Origin: Tetracentron sinense
Lineage: Eukaryota > Streptophyta > Magnoliopsida > Trochodendrales > Trochodendraceae
Length of the DNA stretch: 64,000 nt
Assembly: GCA_015143295.1 (NCBI GenBank)
Contig: CM026568.1
Coordinates: 31,504,441-31,568,440 of the forward strand
Direction: 5' to 3'
Each line of letters opens with the position of its first letter. Within the stretch, counting starts at the first letter, position 1. Under the pieces are notes generated by a model, which worked only from the letters and a program-made list of their open reading frames with translations, was not told the origin of the DNA and made no database searches. The position numbers were made by a program, and so were the translations under genes. Below are positions 39,848-50,742 of this stretch, piece after piece.

Positions 39848-40823
39848 GTATATATAAAAATATTAATGACATTTAGGGATGATGAAATTGAGTAGTGTCG
39901 AACATGTGTCAGTATTAGCTAAGAACTAGGGTTGAGTCTTAACATGAGCCGGAGCTCTGCTTCACCTTATCCTTAAAACAGATGACGGTTTTGTAATTAC
40001 GGAAATAGTTAACGTACCGGGAAAACAATTTACAATCCTAAGGCTGCCAATCACTGCTCTTGTAATTATGATTAAACAAAAATGACTGTCGTTTCCCATA
40101 ATTACAGAACTGACACCATACAATGCATTAAAATGGAGAGCTCCGCTCCGGCTCATATTTAAACACTTCTCCCAATTTCCATCAACCTAATGATGGATTG
40201 GAAATTGGATCCCTAATGAGCATGCCCCATAAGCACAAGAGACTACCTGCCCTTCCTTCAGTCCTTGGTGGAGGATTTTTGTGATGCACCACAGGTGAAT
40301 TCAGGAAGATACACACTACCCCACTTATTTACTTACTGTATATGTGAAGCACGAATCATGGATTCACCGATCCTTCGATGAAGATCATACGGCAAAGAAA
40401 ATGTTGGCATTGGATGCAGGGAAGAAAGTCCACATATTTGATGGCTAGATGTACCGGGCTAGTATGACTTTCAGCATAAAAGATGTTGTATGTGCATTGA
40501 ACGGTTCCGATCGATGAGCCTTAGGGTATACAAGTGTAACTCACTCAAAAAATCCTTAATTATTTTATTTCCCTAATCCTCAATTTGTTGAATCCTGCTA
40601 TTAAAAAAAAATTGTTGAATCCAAAATTACAAACCTCTGAAGTCAGCTTTTAAAGAAGTAAGGTTAATATGGTCATTTGCACAAAATCAAATGGTCGAGG
40701 AAGTTCTCTGTCAAGCTGTTGAGTAATAGAGGTATTTTCGTAATTCAATTCCTTAAGCATTCTAGAAGGAGGGTATACTTGCAAATCAGAATCAACTCAG
40801 GGATTTTTTTGGTAATATTTCTC
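39848..40823. other. Upstream region of the polygalacturonase gene
   Basis: No coding frame is recognised. 39945-40155 contains an inverted pair (GAGCCGGAGCTCTG at 39949; AGAGCTCCGCTCCGGCTC ending near 40155), so another small foldback element of about 210 bp is likely. Confidence 0.4.
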
Positions 40824-40831
40824 TATATAAA
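40824..40831 (+). promoter_or_regulatory. TATA box of the polygalacturonase gene
   Basis: TATATAAA lies 116 bp before the ATG, which would place transcription start near 40855 and leave a leader of about 85 nt. Confidence 0.55.
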
Positions 40832-40939
40832 CTGTCAATTAACCACCTTATTCCCCTGTTTCAAGCAGAGTACCACCTGAAACTCTTCACAGTTCAAATT
40901 CTCTTTGCTCCAAAGGAACCAAAGAAAAGGTTATTGGAG

Positions 40940-43510
40940 ATGAAGAACAACAAGAACTTGTCTCTACTATTTCTTCTGGTTTTCCTCATCGCCTTTCCTA
41001 CAATGTCTATAGAGGCCAGGAAGAATCACCAGAAGAAGAGCAGAGTTCACAAGAATCAGAAGCAGAGGAAGAGTGGTAATGACAAAAATTCCCCTGGGCC
41101 AGATCATATTCCAGGCCCTGCACCAGCCCCTGCTCCTTATTATGGTTCTTATCCGACCCAATCAAGAATTTTCGATGTTTTGTCCTTTGGAGCTAAAGGT
41201 GATGGAGTTTCAGATGATTCCAAGGTGAACATAAATGGGAAAAAAAAAATTGGTTAAACAAGCTGCAATCATGTTTTTATCTAGTATAATTCATTTTTCA
41301 TTCCTCTTCTATCATAGAGGTTTTAGAACTCTACTTCTAAAAGAGATCTTATTCATGATTTTTGCAGATTGTCTTCCTCCTTTTCTCTGTTTCTCTTATC
41401 ACATTATCTTTCAACCTTAATTTTAGTATTCAAATAATTCATATTTTTTACATGATCACATTCTCTTTCAACCTTAGTTTTAGTATTCAAATAAATCATA
41501 TTTTCTCCATTATCACACACACAGGGATTGGTTTAAAAAAATATTTTAACTTTTTAGTTATGTAACAGGCATTTCAAGCAGCATGGAAAGCTGCCTGCAA
41601 GGTAGAATGGGCTACTGTAGAAATCCCATCAGAATTCAAGTTTCTGATCAAGCCGATAACAATTCAAGGCCCTTGTATGCCTCACCTTGTTCTTCAGGTT
41701 TGCTGTCCTTCCTTTTCCTTAATCTCTTTGACCTTCAAAGAGTGTTTTAGGTTAAAAAGAAGAAAGAAATTTGAGAAAGAAAAAGTTGTATTTTTATTCA
41801 ACTTCTAGTTTTCTTTCTTTGCAATCAAAGCTTAATACATGAAGCTAATGAGGTTGAAATACAAACAGATAGATGGGACTCTCTTAGCTCCTCCAAAGAT
41901 CGGTGCCTGGCCAAAATCCAGTTTGTTTCAATGGATAAACTTCAAATGGATTCATAACTTCACCATCCAAGGTACTGGTACTATTAATGGCCAAGGTTCT
42001 GCTTGGTGGGGTCTCTCTCAAGTCCACTACATCCAGGTCAGCACAACCATTTCTTTAATTCTTCTAAACATAAATTAACAGTAAAAAAAAAAGAATATAC
42101 TAATAGCTATTTTTAAAAACATTTATCTTTGCAGAAGAGATCCAAATACATACCCGATATGAAACCAACTGTAAGATATCTTCCATTACCCAGTTCTTAT
42201 TTTCTGGTTTCTCCATCAGGGTACTTCAAAATTTCAGTTTTTTTTTTACTTCCTATATGAGCTTACAGGTGTTATAATTATATTTTCCTTTTTTTCTTCC
42301 CCTTTACAGGCTTTGAGGTTCTATGCATGCTATGATGTTACAGTTCGCAATATCAGAATCATAAACAGTCCTCAGTGCCATCTAAAATTCGACAGTTCTG
42401 GTGGGGTTAAGGTTAACAACATTACGATTTCTTCGCCAGAAAATAGCCCAAACACCGACGGCATTCACCTGCAAAACACCCAAGATGTAGAAATCCATCA
42501 TTCCAATATTGGATGTGGTAAGAACAAGGAAGACACGTGGATGGGCGGATGAACCCTAGGGATGGGTGAACCTTACCCACGGTTAAGGGGTGTCAAAGGA
42601 GACACGTGGCAACCTCTAGGGGTGATAACCGGATTCGCCAAATCCGGTTATCACCGTAGAGGATTTGACTGGGAATAGCAGGAACACATGGCACATATTA
42701 GCAAAAGCTAAGATATTGATTTTTTTTTCTCTGTAATTTTGGGTTGTATTATACAGGGGATGATTGTGTATCAATACAAACGGGGTGCTCTAATGTTCAT
42801 ATTCATCACATTGATTGTGGTCCTGGCCATGGTATAAGGTAATTTAAATAAAAACAAAAATAAAATAAACTATATTTTAGATCTTACAACTAATCCTTTT
42901 TTTTTCTTCTTTTCAAAATCACAGTTTAGGAGGACTAGGGAAAGACGAAAGCCTGGCATGCGTCTCCGGAGTCGTCGTAGAGAACATCACGGTACAAAAT
43001 GCTCTATATGGAGTAAGGATCAAGACATGGCAGGTATAAAAACTCAAGTAAATTATCTATATTTGTTCATGTTATACTGATTTATTCGCCGGATTCTCAA
43101 AATTCATTTTATAGGGTGGTCTTGGATCCGTCAAGAACGTTTCGTTTTCCAACATTCAGGTTTCGGACGTCAAGATTCCGATCATGATTGACCAATTCTA
43201 CTGTGACAAGAAATTCTGCAAGAACCAAACAGGAGCTGTGGCGATTTCTGGCGTAAAGTATGATAAGATAATTGGGACATATTCAGTGCAACCGATTCAC
43301 CTTGCCTGTAGCGATAACGTTCCGTGTACTGGCGTTGATCTGATCAATATCCAGTTGGAGCCTTCGCCGGGTTATCAACAGGCCTTATGTTGGAACTCTT
43401 ATGGAAAATCACAAGCTCCCCTTGTTCCCTCAAGCATAGATTATTGCTTGAGAAGGGGTGGTGGTTCAGTCAAGAAACTAACAAGGACCCATGCTAATAC
43501 TTGTTGGTGA
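40940..43510 (+). CDS. Polygalacturonase (glycoside hydrolase family 28), eight exons
   Basis: Exons 40940-41224, 41569-41697, 41869-42036, 42135-42170, 42310-42517, 42757-42838, 42925-43033 and 43115-43510. All junctions are GT-AG and in phase, giving 470 residues. The start is the ATG of [14 protein letters not shown] signal peptide (about 1-26) is followed by a basic Lys/His-rich stretch and a Pro-Ala linker ([11 protein letters not shown]). The GH28 fold carries all four signature motifs: NTD 254-256, DDC 277-279 ([11 protein letters not shown]), GHG 299-301 and RIK 334-336. It should hydrolyse alpha-1,4-galacturonan in the cell wall. The mature enzyme would be secreted; the basic N-terminal extension may hold it to pectin (inference). 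No lesion was seen. Intron 5 carries a MITE beginning about 8 nt after its donor. Family certain; the subclade is not. Confidence 0.95.
42525..42665. mobile_element. MITE fragment in polygalacturonase intron 5
   Basis: GATGGGTGAACCTTACCCAC, TTAAGGGGTGTCAAAGGAGA and CCGTAGAGGATTTG match the right arm of the foldback MITE at 6873-7230. GATAACCGGATTCGCCAAAT with TCCGGTTATC forms a small hairpin near the end. The left arm seems lost. Confidence 0.6.
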
Positions 43511-43625
43511 AGATAGTTCAGGAGATGGTTACAGTGTCACATCTGTAATTACATGCTTCCCTTCTGCAAATACATCTTTGTGGGAAGGTGATGGTTTAGA
43601 TTGGTCTTTTCCTTTAGGATAATGT

Positions 43626-43631
43626 AATAAA
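43626..43631 (+). terminator. Polyadenylation signal of the polygalacturonase gene
   Basis: AATAAA about 115 bp after the stop codon, in AT-rich sequence. Confidence 0.5.
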
Positions 43632-43764
43632 GTTGGTACTAAAAACATCAGAATCTTTATAATTTTTTTGGTTATCCTTGTAGGGATGGAGGAAAGAGGC
43701 ATTTAGTCCATGAAGCTATAGTCATTATGATAATACAAGAGCATCTTGTACAGAAAATGTTTTG

Positions 43765-43765
<1 letters not shown>

Positions 43766-43799
<34 letters not shown>
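43766..43799. repeat. (AT)n microsatellite
   Basis: About 17 AT units in the 3' flank of the polygalacturonase gene. Confidence 0.95.
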
Positions 43800-43802
<3 letters not shown>

Positions 43803-44975
43803 CGGTCGACCGCTTTCGATGGCTAGAACTTTTTCAGAAGAGACACTGAAACCGACCTCTGCAACTCAAACGCATATTCAGGTCCCTTTTGTCTATAAAC
43901 TAAAGGTAACAGAAACCACATCAGAGATCCACTCTATATTCATATTCCCAAGTCTTCTAGTATATGTGATCAGGCTATCTTTTGCAGGGTTATTGAACAT
44001 AAAGAAATCAAGAAAAATTTCTTACTGTAGTTTCTTCCTAAGATAAATTATTCTTATGAAGAATACGTTACCGAACTTTTTTTTCTCTAATTGGTCGTGA
44101 GTGTCGCTAACATGCGCCCCAAGCGGGCAGGCTCACATTGTGATCCACTCTCATTGTTGCCTGTGCTTGAGCAGATATGCGATGATGGAATCCATCAAAC
44201 CTGCTGTGCTCAACCTAGCTCAAGGCGCGCTGCCTTAATTTATCGCATGGCTGTTTGTGTTCTTCTAATACTAATGGTGGCCCGTTAAGAAATTTTATCA
44301 CAGTCTAACTTCTAGTAGTATACAACTGATCATTTCGACTAAGGAAATATGTTCTTCAGTTAAAACTATTAGAGCTCCTCTTCATGATTAACTCTTTTAA
44401 AAGTCGAGTTTATTAGACATGATAAGATACTGCGAGCCTTCTCATACTTCTTCAACCGAAGCAGGGTCTGTCGAACTTTGGCTTTGATCTCAAGAACTCA
44501 TATTTATCTACACAGATTGCATACTTTCGGGTTAATTTCTATAAAAATCCACAAAAACAACTGCAACAACTTTAGTATAATCGTTTGTTTCAAGAAACAG
44601 TTTATGTGCAATTTAATCGCTTTCAAATTAGCTAATCCAAAACGTGTCCTTTAGAATTGGTTCGATTGAATATTATCGTATACAGCAGGCTTAGCAGTGG
44701 TGAATTTTTTTTTTAAAATGGTAGTTGAGAAATTTTAAAAAGGACTAACGGGAAGTTTGAGTGGGTTCTTCTCATGTCTACTTTTAGTAGTTGATTCTCT
44801 TTTTAGTTGGATGAGAGGTGAGATTGTGTTGGGCGTGCACCGTCCAATACCCTTTTGAGAATATCACTGCACGCTCATCACCTCAAATTTTACAAGGAAA
44901 TAGCTAAAGGTTGTTGTAACCTTCTAATTTCCTCTATTTTCCCTCATTCTCTAACTTTATTCTAACCATTCAACC
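43800..44975. other. Intergenic, no gene
   Basis: Short frames at 43819-44046 and 44091-44288 have no recognisable motif. Nothing else was seen. Confidence 0.45.
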
Positions 44976-44993
44976 AAAGCACTTTGTATACAT

Positions 44994-45149
44994 GGGTAGC
45001 TCAGTTGGTTTGGGTCTTGAGGGGAGATCTCAAGAGTCTCGAATTCAACTCCTCCCAGGCTTACCTGATGCCCGATTTGCAAGTGATTGCATGTATCCGA
45101 AGGGACTAGTCCTTCCTTGTCATGGTTAGGACCATTACCTATATGAGAA
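44994..45149 (+). mobile_element. tRNA-derived SINE with perfect 18-bp target duplication
   Basis: The element starts GGGTAGCTCAGTTGGTTTGG, a pol III A box (TAGCTCAGTTGG). The B-box region is CTCGAATTCAACTCC at about 45037-45051. It is flanked by identical AAAGCACTTTGTATACAT at 44976-44993 and 45150-45167. The length is 156 bp. There is no tRNA acceptor pairing, so it is not a tRNA gene. The perfect duplication implies a recent insertion. Confidence 0.85.
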
Positions 45150-45167
45150 AAAGCACTTTGTATACAT

Positions 45168-46051
45168 CTGTTATTGCGCGATACGTGGATATCTTATGAT
45201 GTGCCACATTCCTTGAATGTGCAACATGGATGAAGGGCCACTATAGATGTGAAGCTATCAGTGTAGATGCCATTGTAGAGTAGAGTCAACTGACTTGAAC
45301 TATCGCTTGCCATCCAGGCTCCCCCCTTCGCTTGCTAGTCACATCCCGGTGGCAATGCGTATCCAATCATGCACCCTGCCGTCATGGGTAAATCCAGTCA
45401 TAGCTTGTGCACCCCAAAAAATAATGAGTAATATGTAAAATGCAGCAGAGTTGTGAAGGATGATGTAGGGGAGTTTGGGGGTTGGTAACACCTTTGAAGC
45501 TATTCCCCCAAACAAATACCAGTTCCCTGTGGTATACAGAGTCTAATGCGTAGGCATGTACTATGTATGTATGTGTGTGCAAGCGCGAGTATGAGGATGT
45601 ATACATAGACATCAGCATGTAGTAACAGAAAATTTGCTTTCTGTTCTCTGCATCTGCACTTGTACAGTCTAAAGCATTGATGGGGAAAAGGTTAATAAAA
45701 TTTCTCAGTTGGTTCAAATGCCTCCTGCTACTTCAAAGATCTTTTAAAAACGGTACTGAAGAATTCCTCCCCTGGGGAAAACATTCATCCTTATACAGAT
45801 CATTAAGATAATGGAGCCATGAAATTTCAGTGTCAGCAATGGGACCATCCAACAGAAGATCCCACCAATATTTCTATTCTGGGTTCTCTTGGAATTTTCA
45901 AGAACCACCACCACTAACAACTCCCCTGCTTCTGTTCTCTGAACTCACTAATCAATTACAACTTTGATATATGACATCTGAGAATTCCTGATAGACTGGC
46001 AGTCTAGGAATCTGAAATTCAAATCACTACTCAGAACCATCATTTTGGTCA
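45168..46051. other. Intergenic, no gene
   Basis: A (TATG)n-like run lies near 45562-45580. No coding signal. Confidence 0.45.
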
Positions 46052-46372
46052 CACTACAAGAAGACTACCGAGCAGCGATGGAAGTTTTCCGTCGCTAATA
46101 CTCGATTTCCCGTCACTATTACTATTAGTGACTAAAAAACATCTGTCGCTAATCCGTTACTATTTTGTCCATGGCTAAAAGTTATTAGCAACAGAAATAT
46201 CTTTCCGTCACTAATGTTGGCAATTTGAACTTCTAATTTAGTGACGGAAAGGGCTTTTGTGATATAAATGTATCCATCCTTATTAATGACAGAAATATTT
46301 CCATCGCTACAATGATTATTAGGGACGAAAATATTTCCGTCACTAATGAAGGAATGCTGTTTTTTTTTTGTT
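46052..46372. mobile_element. CACTA-type MITE
   Basis: Begins CACTACAAGAAG, the En/Spm terminus, and is packed with subterminal words in both orientations (CCGTCGCTAAT, GTGACGGAAA, TTTCCGTCACTAAT). The right end is uncertain; TTTTTTGTTAC near 46372 or CTTTTGTGAT near 46262 could be the counterpart. Non-coding. Confidence 0.55.
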
Positions 46373-48730
46373 ACAAAATCCTGCACTTGTAAACTGTTTC
46401 CATTCCTACACCTGTATAAACATTACATTCCAAAAACCTGTATAAACCTGTAAATCCATTCAAATTTCAATTTTCATCCCATTCATTCACATGTCATCCC
46501 ATTCATTCCAAATCCATTCACATTTTCATATAAACATTCCATTCACATTCAATAAATAATCCCCATCTTCACACATTATCCTGCGCGCATCTGTAACATT
46601 ACTTTCACATTCCATGACCATCAATAATGAATAAGAACAATTTCGGAGTGCTGCCCCAAGCACTTGATACTATCATGGGATGGACTTTCAGAGAGAACTT
46701 ATATCACTAAAGAATAGAGAAGTCGCCGACTTCCAAATCCATTTTTGTTGTTCTTTTGGTGTTATCTATATGGATGTAGTTACCTATGTTTTTCTTGCAA
46801 TTATCTAACAAAATTTCAAGATTCTAGTAATAATCATTAGACCCTGCTTCCTCCTATGTTGACCGATTCTCGCAAACCCTTTGTGATGCATTCATTCATT
46901 CTTTCCTTGGAGGATCAATAAATAACCAAGTACGAGTGAATGCATATTACACTAGCCTAAGATAAAAATTACAACTTTATTATGAACGCCAAGAAAACTT
47001 TGATGGTGATTAAGTTACCAATGTCAACCATTTAAAAGATTGTTTCTCGGAGATAACAGATGAATTATATATGTTGAAACAGTCTGGAGATCTATGCGTT
47101 GATGCACAAAAATGAGGTATAGTCACAACCATAAAGATGGAAATTTGCCTACAGACTGAAGCAATATAAATATATAACCCATGCATAAAACTTGTGTGTT
47201 TTAGTTCAGCTAAGCATCATGTTCTTGACCAACAAAGATAAATATACAGGTGGATCACACAAATAATTGAACATTGGCGTTTTGGCTGGACAAACAGTAA
47301 CCCTGAACTGGGCATGCCTTTGAGTGTGTGATTCGTGTAACAAAAATGCATAGCTATATCAAGCAGTGAGTGTTGAACAAAACAATCCAAGCAAACTGAA
47401 ACTTAGAAAAAAAAGAAACAAAAAGAAAATATCTCTGATTTATGATTCACAAATATCTAATAGAGTGGTGACGCACGAGGAAGACATTCAAACAAAGATC
47501 TAACCACTCAGTACAAAGATTTATTGTCACAAGTAATGGAAAATGAAAGTTATTTATCATCCTTTTCTTTTCAATGGGCTGGGAGTTCTCTTCTCATAGT
47601 AGACTACATTTAGCCCAACTTGCAATGACAAACTAGAGGCCCTTGCTCTTGTACATAGATGAGAGACTTGGATAAGTAGTTTCCACTATGAATTGATATG
47701 GAAGCAAATATAAAAACACTGTTATTGATGTGGAGTACATATAAATCACCTTGTGATGGTCAACAAGTCCAAAGTTCTTGTACACTGGAAACTTGGGTAT
47801 GCATCCATGAAGAATTGAGGTGGACTCCCATCACATTAATAGTAGTGCAGCATGAAGAAATAACCCAAGACCCTGGATGAGGAGCTCTGAAGTGCTCATG
47901 GATCGATACTCAGATTAATAAGCGATTGAAGACAATCGTTCCATCCAAAAGCAATTTCAAAGTTTTAGTCAGTTTGGATTTCAAAATCATATTTATTACT
48001 TTATTGTTGAGCTAACACAAAATTGCCTCTGCTGGCATAGTGGTCTAGTTCTTGGGTTTTGGCCTTCTCAACTGCAAATGACTCAATTGCTATTAAATCA
48101 ACCACTATTTAGCAAGACAATGTAACCTAGATGGTTTGAATAACACTAACAGAAAGATATATAACTCATGATACCTCTGTTTTCAGGGAGGTGTTTATAA
48201 ATCTGAGAAGATACATGGCACATCAGTAATGTTTAGTTAAGTACTAATGATCACAACCACATGCTCTTGCTCTTTTATTGTTATAGTAAATTTCTTTAGT
48301 TGAAGCTCAAGCTTTCTTAGAAGTGCCTCTTTTTGTTTGATAACTCTAATTAGTCTAACCCTTGTCTTCAAGTATGCTATATCCTATTAATTTTTGCCTT
48401 GCTTTTCTCAATAATTTCATGCAAATAAATATTTGGTAATTCGTTATATGTAATAATAATGATGCTCAAGTTGTCAGTGTTTACATTGAATAGAGATCTA
48501 CAACTTGGTCTGTAGTAAGACAGAGCCAAAGGTCTGTTTCACAGAGATAGGGTTGCTCAAGTTTGCACAAGTTGGAGTAATTCTAAACAAAAGTGACTCC
48601 TTTGCAAGCCCTTGAATCACCACGGTCCAAGATATATATCATTCTTTTTGGGCATTCTATCAACTACCCGCTTAGAGCTTTCGATGTCCCCGGACTAGGC
48701 ATACATATAAGTGCACTCTCCACAAAGACT
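46373..48730. other. Intergenic, no gene recognised
   Basis: 46440-46560 repeats CATTCA-type words (TCCCATTCATTC twice). No protein-like frame. The plus frame at 47698-47880 is unremarkable. Confidence 0.45.
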
Positions 48731-49372
48731 TCACACTGAATCCCAAGTAATCTTCTCATGGAGGTTTTGGCCTTTCTCTAACGAGGTTAAGCATGCAGAT
48801 TGGTGTTTCCCCTGATAAAAGCATCTCATCGAAGACCTCCAACACCGTATCACAGTGTTCGTTTGTACATAACCAGCGACTATCCCATTCCTAGAGAAGT
48901 TATTCCTTTTGGGTATTCTCTCAAACAACTCCTTAGCTTCTTCTAATTGGCCATTTAGACCATACCCTGAAACCATAAATTCCAATAAACTACATTCTTC
49001 TCTCAAATCGAGTCGAACACCCCGCGTCCAGCTTCAGTCATTCCACATTTTTTCAACATGTCCATGGATACTCATCCCTACTCGTGAAGTCCCAAGATTA
49101 GCCAATGCACTAATAATGCTAGAAAAACAAGAGATATTTGGTGTAAACCCATCTCGAACCATCTGACCAAAGAGTTCCAATGCTTCTATGGCATCACCAC
49201 TCTGACTATACCTTGCAATCATTACACTCAACAAAACTTCATTTCTATCGGGCACCTCATTGAAAATCCGACGAGCTTCTGGCAACTCCCCCATCTGGAC
49301 ATACAAATCAAGGATTGTGGTCCAAGAAACAACATCTCTCCTCTGTTCGATCAAAAATTTCCTAGCCAAATC
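48731..49372 (-). pseudogene. Pentatricopeptide repeat (PPR) pseudogene fragment
   Basis: On the minus strand the frame reads RRDVVSWTTILDLYVQMGEL, PEARRIFNEVPDRNEVL, MIARYSQSGDAIEALELFGQ, MVRDGFTPN.., then after an in-frame stop near 49034 MVSGYGLNGQLEEAKELFER and IPKRNN. These are P/L/S-type PPR motifs of a plant PLS protein. Both halves share one frame, separated by the stop; a repeat-sized segment seems to be missing and the start and end of a normal protein are absent. Full PPR proteins are intronless and usually 500-900 residues and act on organelle RNA; this copy is a remnant. Confidence 0.8.
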
Positions 49373-49380
49373 AGTTCACC

Positions 49381-50742
49381 CATCCTAAGGTGCAATCAGT
49401 GTGCCCCCTTCGAAGGAGCAATCAGTATGCCTCTCAAGGGTTTAGTTTGATTATCAATGTGCCCCCTTCGAAGCCCTCTTCCCCCACTAATGCCCACCAA
49501 GTAATGAGTTTTGTGCATGGTTTTCTCTGCAAATTTCTACTTATTGAGGTCACTAAGGTCATATTAGAATTTCAAGGCCAAACACAAACACTGGAAGTAT
49601 TTCGGAGGCTCGTATACACAGTCAAAGTCATTCTTGAAATCAGCTCCCTTTCCAACCTGAGAACAGCTGTCAGAGCTCTTACTACTGAACCAGTGAAGAA
49701 AACACAAGACACAAAGGGCCTTAAAGGTGCTTTTGGACATTGCTATCCAAGATTTGGATAGCACTTCAATTTTCCCAAATTTTGCCGTGCCGACACTTGG
49801 ACACGACACGACACTCTATGGCACGACACGACACTCCTTGGTACGTGCCTATACCATGTCGTAGTGACATCAACATTATGATTAGGTACATGGTGCTTCA
49901 AGTATGTTGTGTTATATTAAAAATACAATTACAAGGAACTTTTTGTCCAATTGTGTTGCTGTTTTGGAAACATAGATGAAATTTTACTAGGGGAGTAGCG
50001 CCAACAACAACTATCAATATTTATGTCTCTTCTCTCTCTTGTTGTTCCTTTCTACTCCCTATGCGTATTTTTTTATAACTTAGGTATATATGTTTAAAAA
50101 AAAATTGGGCACTAGTGATCCCCTCTTTAAAAATTTTGAGTTATAATATATATTTAATCATTTAAAAAAAAGTGTACATCCGTGCTGCCGTATTTGGATT
50201 TTCAGAGCTTGCCGTGCCGAACACCCTTAGACACTTGGACACTTGGCACCCGTACCACGTGCCTAGGTAACACTGGTGCTTTCATGTGCCTTTAGACGGT
50301 GTATGAGGGTAATCACTCCTGGCTATATCAAGCTAAGCTTTCCCATTGCTTGAGATCTGCTGCTATTATCCATATAGATGAAATAGAAAGAGATGAAAAT
50401 GATGAACGATTAAGAAAAAACAAAAGGATAATGATAAATTGCCCAATAACGATTCAAAGATACTGACAGAACCATTTCCATGTCATTATGGAACCACAAA
50501 GAAGACAAGATGCAAATAGAACATGGAAGATACACAGAAGAAAGAGTAAAAACAAAAGCCTTGGAAGTTACAGACCTCGACATACCGAGCTTCTTCTGAT
50601 TTCAAATCTTCTCAGAGACCCAGAAACCCGTGTCTAAAAATGGATTTTCCAGATCTGCCTTTTGAAATGAGTCCAGAAGGATCTCTTCAACTCGTGCCCC
50701 TTCTACTCACCGACGTCTCTCCTCACAATACAATCTCAGAAT
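49381..50742. other. Intergenic, with a dispersed-repeat pair
   Basis: GCCGTGCCGACACTTGGACA near 49783 and GCCGTGCCGAACACCC..GACACTTGGACA near 50211 are similar blocks in the same orientation, with tandem CACGACACGACACTC in the first. They resemble a family common in plant intergenic DNA. No gene. Confidence 0.4.

Noticed and set aside
44994-45065. A tRNA gene, because of TAGCTCAGTTGG and a B-box-like CTCGAATTC
   Set aside because: The two ends cannot form an acceptor stem, and the 156-bp unit sits in an 18-bp duplication, so it is a SINE.
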